Below, piece by piece: positions 28,301 through 37,300 of a stretch of DNA of 64,000 bases. The DNA comes from Astropecten irregularis (Eukaryota > Echinodermata > Asteroidea > Paxillosida > Astropectinidae): positions 8,094,798 to 8,158,797 of the forward strand of contig OZ020260.1 of the NCBI GenBank assembly GCA_963971285.1, given 5' to 3'. Below the pieces are notes generated by a model that searched no databases, was not told the DNA's origin, and worked only from the letters and a program-made list of their open reading frames with translations. Each line of letters starts with the position of its first letter. The stretch's first letter is position 1. The position numbers were made by a program, and so were the translations under genes.

Positions 28301-31300
28301 GACCAATCAAGGGACGTCTACTGGATATATACCAGATGGCGAGCGCGTCTATCACATAGACTAGATACCGTAGCTGCTATGGACGTCCAAAATTGACCAA
28401 TCAACATCCTCCGTCACGATCCAGACGGAAATGTTCTCAAAACAGATCTGATTGGCTGATGTGCCACGATGCATAAAATGTGCATGTACGCTTGTATCAG
28501 ATGTTAAAGTAGAAAGGGTGATACTTGGACTCGCAGCTTACCTGGTATGGGTGTTCAGGATCTCTGTGGAAACTCAGTAAGTGTTTCAAGCAATGAAGGA
28601 GCATCATACGCTCTGTGTGGTAGTACTCCCATACCTGCACAAAGACCAATCAATTATACATATCAATGATGAATCTAGAGGAACTGTGTAGTACTGTGAG
28701 TAGAAGATAGAATACAAAAGATAAAATATAATCAGTGCTCCCTCACCAAATAAGATAGTGAGTTACTTGGTGAGTAAGCACTGATATTGTTTATCTTTTC
28801 TATGCTATCTTATACATGTGCTGGTAAATGGCCAATTCTGATTATCAATTTATGGAGTTCGGCCAATAATTAGGGCATTACAGATATATTAAAACAGGAA
28901 AATAAGACACAAATAATGGGTTTGTTTATAAAAATGCTTGGACATGAAACATTTTCACTCCAATAACCAATGTCTTGTCAAGGAATCCTGCATCTCTATT
29001 TCCATCTTACCTTCTGAAGTAACGCCTGAACACTCCTTTCATCCTTCAGAATGGACTGTAAAATGAGTCAAATGATAAAAGAGCAGTCATTAATTCAAAG
29101 TCATGTTCTCTGTACCGCATTGCTAATCATTGACACCAGTGTTTCATCCAGTGATTATACTATCCCTCTTCCTTCATGACAGGCAACATCCTGCCTGAAA
29201 CAGTTCACTTTCATGATTGTCTATAATCTTAAAGACGTAGTAAAACAGATAGAGACATACCGATTTTTCCTCATGAATGACTATTTGAATAGTTTTCCTA
29301 TACTATAATAAGACTACAAAATTGATGGATTTCCAATCCTAGAAAAAGGAGCAGAAATTAGCCGGTTTTGAACCCATAAAAGGTGCTGACGTCATTACCT
29401 AATTTAAATTGGTGATGACGTGTAGGAGGAGACTCACCGACAGCTATCACGCATGCATAATTGAAGCAATGCGTGAACAGCGCGATGAGCAAGACATAAC
29501 GTAACGTAGCACTTCTACTACAACGCAAACCTGTTGCCTGGTGGTGACTCTCCTTCTGCACATCATCAGTTTACATGGGTAAACTGCTTTCACATATTAT
29601 ACCAATATATTGAACAGGGTACCACTGATCCACGCAGTTATAAAATGACATGCTATTTACACAAGAGAAAGCCCCATTGTTATGGTTTTGTGAATTACAA
29701 GTATCTACATTAAAGGTAGTATCATACTTTGGTAAGAAACCAAAACAGAAATGTTCACAGATTTACGTATAACTTACAGGGTATGAAAATTGTGGTGGTA
29801 GAAACATACCGTTAAAATGTTTCCGCCTGAAATTGTGTATTTATCCAGAAATTAGTAAAACAATGACCGAAAATCTTTTTGATCTTTTAAAAGATCAAAA
29901 ATAAAAGAGAAAAGACTTAAGAAATACTGTGGCTGTGTTTCACTGTTTTCCAAAAAAGTGGGCAACGTATGGGACTGAAATTTTCACAGATGACTTTTAC
30001 TGTATCTGCCTTGGTATCTTTGCCCATGAATCTGTATTTCTTTGATAAAAACCAAAGTATGATACTACCTTTAATACCATGAACTGTGAATGTGTGAAAC
30101 TGAAAGTTGTTTAAGCCCTCATTCAAAATGTCACGAGTCATGTATCAAGGGTTATATATCAACTTAACATTTTCTGGTGCATCTTGTGATGCCCTAAGAA
30201 GATGACACGTCTAGGGCTTAGCATATAGCAGTCCAGTACACTCACCTGTAACTGTGAACCAGTGCCTCTAAAGGCATTCAATATGTAGGCTTCAAATAGA
30301 TCCTTACACTGCACGGCATCAAGATCCTAGATCAACAACAAAGGATACAAAACCATTTTAGTATTCAACAATAAATATCTGCATCAGAAGAGAAAATAAA
30401 TCCACAACTGACTTAGGATTGCATTAAGAATACTCTTAATGGTTCTTGATAGAAATTTCTTGCACCCATACTCCTCATAATGTGGTATTATATCCAAGCA
30501 ACAACAGGGCTGACATTTGGTTTCCCACTGCTTAAAGGGCACCAAGACAAAGATCACCGACAATGAAGCAGTTGCCTTTAATGTCTCACACTATCCATGC
30601 CTGCTATGCCTCAAGCTAACACTGAAATACACTGCATCTCAGCTGGTTCTCATACAATCGACCCAGCACATACTGATGTAGTGTGCAGCATTATCAAATG
30701 TTGGCTTACACCTACCAGAAACTGGCTGAGCTGCAGCAGAAACTGGATCTCCAACCGGCTAACATCCTTGTCATTCTTCAATTTAGTTTCTGCCTCCTTG
30801 CTGCAATTGGTTTCATAGGAAAAGCATTAGAGAAAGTATAGTTTGAGGTTTAAAGGACTTCATCAGGTAAGATGGTAATAGTGTGATGAGTGACCTACAG
30901 GCTTACAGTGTAGGCCTTCTGTTCAAGTTAGACTTCAAGTTCAAGTTAAACAGTCATTACTTCATAATAAAAAGGCAAACGATAATTAATGGTTGCATTT
31001 AGCGCTTTGTATCATTTTGTAAAAGGCGCTTTATAAATGTGATGATGATGATTATTATTATTATATAGTTATGAAGGTTTGAATGGTGATGCCCTAGATA
31101 CATGTATGCAGTTACACAATGCAGACATGTTCATTGTCTCTTTTGTAATTGGTTCTGAATACACCCGTACCCTGCCAGAACCACCAGTCCCTCGCAAATC
31201 AGTTTTGTGTAAATGGAGTAACAACCATGATCATCAACATGACAAGCCTTTTGCAAGTCGAGTTAAATGCCTAATAATGACTTTACTGGTCTCAAATGTC

Positions 31301-34300
31301 AATCAAATATTCGGATTCAAGACTGAAGATTTTGTTTGTTTAACATTCTATTCAAAGCAAGCTACTGTACAGTTTCCTGTTTAGTTTGCAACGCGTTAGC
31401 CAATCACAATGCGTGGAATAAATTTTTATCAACAAACTACGCATATGGAAAGATGCGCAGTTTGTCGACAAATTGGCCAACGCGTTGCAAACTCATGGTG
31501 GCGCACTTTTGTGAAATGCCTGTATTCATCATCAGTCAGCAGAATTCAAATAACCAATGTGTCTGTGCAATAAAAGACAGTAATGAGTATTATACGTGAC
31601 ATATACATGTAGGCCTACTAAAACTTAGTAAAAGTCAAATCTGTATTCAAAATGTCTTAAATCATTACAGAGTATGATTAATTTGTGACATAAAACAGTG
31701 AGGCCTGAAGCAGCTTCTGCCTGGTCATTGCTGAACATGTGCTCATTGTGTTATTTATCTAATATACACGTATGTAAAGTCTTACCTATGTTGCTTGTAA
31801 TATAGCAGACCATTGTAGAGAAGTGTCTGGTGATTAAGCAGTTCCTCACCTATAAGTTTCTATGAAATAAAAGGACAACACTATCATTGTGGTATTCCAA
31901 ATATATCTTGGCACAAGACTTTATTGAGGCAGACTTGATAAGATATCATCTTTAGATGGGGACAACTGAGGTTGAAATTAATAGAAGTCCACATGTCCAA
32001 GCCAACAGAAAATACAGAGATGAGTGGCCCCATTAAAAAAAAAATCAAAACACCAAGCAAAAAAGCTGAAACAAAAGAATCTGAAATTAGATTAAAATAT
32101 GAATTCCCAAAATCCCACATCCCTGACAATAGGAGTTAAAAATTATAAAAAAGGCATTGTCTGGTGGGCTGATGATTAATAAAGCTTAGAAACAAAATAA
32201 AAAGAATTCTTGAGTGATAACACACTTAATACAGAGCAAGGAGCAAGGCAAGTAATTGCGTTGGTGGGTGCCCCTGGTCATTGCTTGGAGTGTTTCAGTA
32301 GAAATTCCAGATATTTCTTATACTCACTGGTGATTTAACTGCTGACCGGCCGCTAATGATCTGCAACAACTCATGACTGCTTCTACAAACCAAAACAACA
32401 ATCAATAGCGCTAGCTTTAATTACTGCCAATAACAATTATAACTTCTTTAAAAATTTACGTTTTGAAATTCCGTGTTTTCGAGCGCATAATACATGTAAG
32501 TGTACTTCTGTATTCTTATTCTGGGGATTGTGATAAGAAGAAATCCCCAAAACACATTGATTATTTTACCTCTTAAATAGCTTCTACTCCTCAAAAATGA
32601 TACTTTTGACTTTCAGCAAATGTTCCTGGGTCCTTAAAAGCCTAGATTTAAGACATTTGCGCAACATTTCAGTGTTAAAATGCAATTTTCTTACGCGCTT
32701 CTTGCAAACTTGAAAACAGCCGTTCTTATCGTGTGAGGCCATTTTGTCTGGTCCGGTTAGTCTAGTGCCCAGACCCAACAGAACAAGAGTGTTCAAAATG
32801 TCAAGAGTAGAAATCAGACTATTCTCGTTTGTGGCCGTCCGTGCGGCCGTGAAATTTTGCATCTTTGTTTATAACGTTTTTACCCCACAATTTCCCTCAA
32901 AAGTCAAAGCCTGCCCTCTTTCCACAAAATTAACCTTGCTAATAATGTAGAAGAGGACACAACAAACATATATTAAGGTAGGGCCTAAATATAATTAACT
33001 TTCCAAAACTAAGTTAGGGCCTATTATAAAAGTAGGCCTAGTTTAATTTTCCTTTCCTATATAGTTTTGGGACCCGTCTTATATCACAATCCCCAAATAA
33101 GAGAATGGAATTACACCATACTGTTACCAAACTCACATAAACTAGGCCTATATCGAGTAATACTAGTACTAGTACATGTAGTACTAGTACTACTACTAGT
33201 AGTAAAGCCTAAGGCGAAATAAACAATAACAAAACTAGTACAATACATTGTCAACTCAATCATGGGAGCCGATGGGGGCTTGCATGGGCCGGCTAGAAAA
33301 GACGCAAAACTGGTTTGTGTTTCTCTGAAATTAAGCAACATAATTGCCTCCTTTTCTAAAAATTAAATCACATGTGAAGTCGGCAATCTTTATCATGTTT
33401 TACGTGGGTCTTTCCATACTGATGGGGACTTTTAGTGTGACATTTAGAGGGAACCAAGGACATAAGTTGATACATCAAGTAATTTGCCATTTTTTCTCTT
33501 TCACTACATCCCACATTCTTGTAAGAACTTGGCCAGCCAAAACGTTTGATAAATTCTTTAGAATCATCTTCAAGATACAATGTTTGTAACATGGACAGAC
33601 ATTTCATCATAAAATGTTGGGAATTAGTAATGAAATGGGCATTAGTGTAGTTTACGCCACCCATATTATTTTCAGTATTTATTTGGGTAAGAAACTGTTT
33701 CGTTTTCACTGAAATATTGCCGAAATAAGTTAATTTTAGGGTTTTCAGGACCCATGAATAAATTTGCTTTAAGTAACGAATCTCATTTTGGAACAGAAGA
33801 AGGTAAATAAATACTGAAAATAATATGGGTGGCGTAAACTACACTAACCCCATGAAATGAATTAATTATCCCAAGTTTTGTTTCTACAGCAGAGCTACAT
33901 CTTCAAGATATAATGTTCATAACATGGACAGACATTTGTCACAAAATGTCCGTCCATGTTACAAACATTGTTCAAGACGCACCCTAATTTCTTAAATATG
34001 AAATAGGCTAGGTTGCTTTAATTTTGAGTGATGACAAGTTAACATTGAACAAGTAATATATATGGAACAAGTCTGCATTAATCATACAAGAAAAATACTT
34101 ATATAACACAAGAATGTCCGTCCATGTTATGAACATAGGCCTACTCGTTCATTTCATCTAAGTTAAAGATGACCTTGTAATTTCCTACATATCCAGTGAA
34201 TCAGCCTATTTATTTTCAGTACAACCACGAATGAATACAGGAATATAGGGGTTCCTGAAGTTTAGTACACTCAGGTTAGCTGGTACCCAGCTTCTACTCA

Positions 34301-37300
34301 CCTAAATTGTAGGTGAGTAGAAGCTGGGTACCAGCTAACCTGAGTAGTGAGTATACTAATTATTACTAAACCTAACTCAGTATAAACCTGAGTGTAGGCT
34401 AGTCCGAGTAACTTGGACCCTAAAAATCGCCTTTTTTAACATTTGGACATTGTCTGGCGATAGTAGGGTCCAAGTACCTTGTTTGCATTTTGGTTGCAAG
34501 AGCTCCATTTTGCAATGTTTTGCCTCTACCCTGAGTCAAAATCCTGTGATTTCACCTCCAAAACGATCCCAAAATGTCTCATGCAGCCAGCTATGGACCA
34601 AGGGAGAATTGGAGATTCCAATAATGACAAGGTTTACTCACATTTTTTAAAGAAAAGATAATTTTTCCCCTAATTTTTTCCGGGTACCAGTGTACAATTT
34701 GAAAAACCAAGATGGCTGACCCAACGGACACTGTGCTCATTTTATAGGAGGTCGCTGAGCCCATTTTTAGGGGGAAAATTATCTTTTCTTCAAAAAATGC
34801 GAGTAAACCTTGTCATTATTGGAATCTCCAATTCTCCCTTCGGTCCATAGCTGGCCGCATGATAGTTGCGATGATCGTAACCCTAGGTCTGACATGGGGA
34901 CTGGGACCTTAGGGTTACGAGAAAACGTGTTCAAAATGTTTGGGAATGACATTTTGGCCAACTCCTGAAGTACGTTTCCACTTAGTTTTCCACTTTCCAA
35001 AATCCAAACACAAAATCTGACTACATGGATCTGATTGGTACTTATCAATGAGTCATATAAAACCACTTTGAACATTGAATGATCATTATATTCAGAAAAA
35101 ATGACCCAAAACTTACCGAAGGTGTCGAGATTCCCTCCGTTTGCCGTCAGTCGGCCATTTTGAATAGTGCGCAGTGTGCCATCTCGACCAAATCACGTCA
35201 TGCGAAATGCCGTTTTGGCTGTTCCACCTTTCAAACTCAAACTCGCAGCCCTATGGAGGGGGTGTTCCCAGAATAACACGTGCGCTGTGATATACCGTGT
35301 ACACGCATATTGTATACAGTATGGAGGAGGGTTTTTTTTTAAGTCCGCATTGTTTGCCCAAGTCAAGCTGCCGCTGATAATTCAAATCTTTCATCATGAA
35401 CTGAAGGAAATTGCTAAGATTTTCAAATGATTTCCTTTATGAATGGTCCCACAAACAGAGTAACAGACAAATGTTAGCAAGTCACAAACTCGGTGCCGAC
35501 CCAATCCATGATCAAACAGAAATAAAAAGGTCATCCACCTCATCACAGATCGCGAAGTGCGATTCCGACGGTCGGAATTAACGGTGGACTGAAAAATATA
35601 TCCGGTCATCAAATCATCAATTACACCAAAAATGATCATACCCGGTAGGACAGTGAGGACATATTCCTAAAAATGTCACAGAAATATTCCATCGAAAAAA
35701 CCACAATTTCTTTCTGCAAATCTGTAGTTCTGTACCGAGCCGGCCGCGGCTGTGTGAGCCACCGTCCGTATACGGTAACGAACCCGGCCGCGATCCAAAA
35801 AATTTCAAGCCCACGGCGAAATCTGTACCGAGTCGGCTTGCCGTGAGCCACCGTCCGTTACGGTGGAACGAACCCGGCCGCGATCCAAAAAGGTAGGCCT
35901 TCCGACAGAGCGCAATATACACTTCATTTCAAGCACACGGCACGTGTAATGTACTACTACTGATTGAGACTTTCGCTGGTGCACGTACACAATGTACGTT
36001 AACTACGTTTGCTTTGAAACTGTGGCTATTAAGCACGCGGATACCAGGCTGTCTTTCTCTGCGGTGAGGGCAATGTTTTTACGTCTTAATTTTTTAATGC
36101 GATCGGCGGTCGGTTTCGGAAGGATTTCACGATAAAAAGAGTGTTTCTACTTGGCCAACTGAACAAAATAACTGAGTGAAATTCAAGTAAGATTTATAAG
36201 CTGATCAGCCTACGATTTACGGTACTTTGGAAGGACGGTCGATCAGAATATTTTTATTTAGATCTCGCAACGCGGATATAACCATGGAGGTATAAAACGC
36301 ATACATATCGTGTATAATACACTCCATTTCTTTCGCCATGAATCGTATTTTCGCATGTGTTCGATGTCGGCCTGTGTTAATTGGATGTCGGAAAAAAATC
36401 ACGCCGTATACGTTTTTTTCACCTGTCATATCAGAAGAGCGGCGGAAAATAAACTTAATTCGGCAGTTTCGGCACACGGGTCTGGGCAATTCAATAACCT
36501 GTGATTTATTTAACGGACACGCTCACACACTGTATGCGATATGCCGTGTATATGTATAGCACTGTCCAACGCACGTGATACGAGCCCTCCATAGGGCTGC
36601 GAGTTTGAGTTTGAAAGGTGGAACAGCCAAAACGGCATTTCGCATGACGTAATTTGGTCGAGATGTCACACTGCGCACTATTCAAAATGGCCGATTGACG
36701 GCAAACGGAGGGAATCTAGACACCTTCGGTAAGTTTTGGGTCATTTTTTCTGAAAATAATGATCTTTCGATATTCAAAGTGGTTTTATATGACTCATTGA
36801 TAAGTACCAATCAGATCCATGTAGTCAGATTTTGTGTTTGGATTTTGGAAAGTGGAAAACTAAGTGGAAAAGTACTTCAGGAGTTGGCCAAAATGTCATT
36901 CCCAAACATTTTGAACACGTTTTCTCGTAACCCTAAGGTCCCAGTCCCCATGTCAGACCTAGGGTTACGATCATCGCAACTAGCCGCATGAGACATTTTG
37001 GGATCGTTTTGGAGGTGAAATCACAGGATTTTGACTCAGGGTAGAGGCAAAACATTGCAAAATGGAGCTCTTGCAACCAAAATGCAAACAAGGTACTTGG
37101 ACCCTACTATCGCCAGATTATGTCCAAATGTTAAAAAAAAAGGCGATTTTTAGGGTCCAAGTTACTCGGACTAAGTGTAGGCCTAGGCCTAAACTTCAGG
37201 AACCCCGGAATATTATTTAGGAAACAAAAATTAGCAAAACAAATGATCTTAAATCCCAAAAGTTATCTTTTGTATACAAAAGGTACCATTCATTAGTGTG

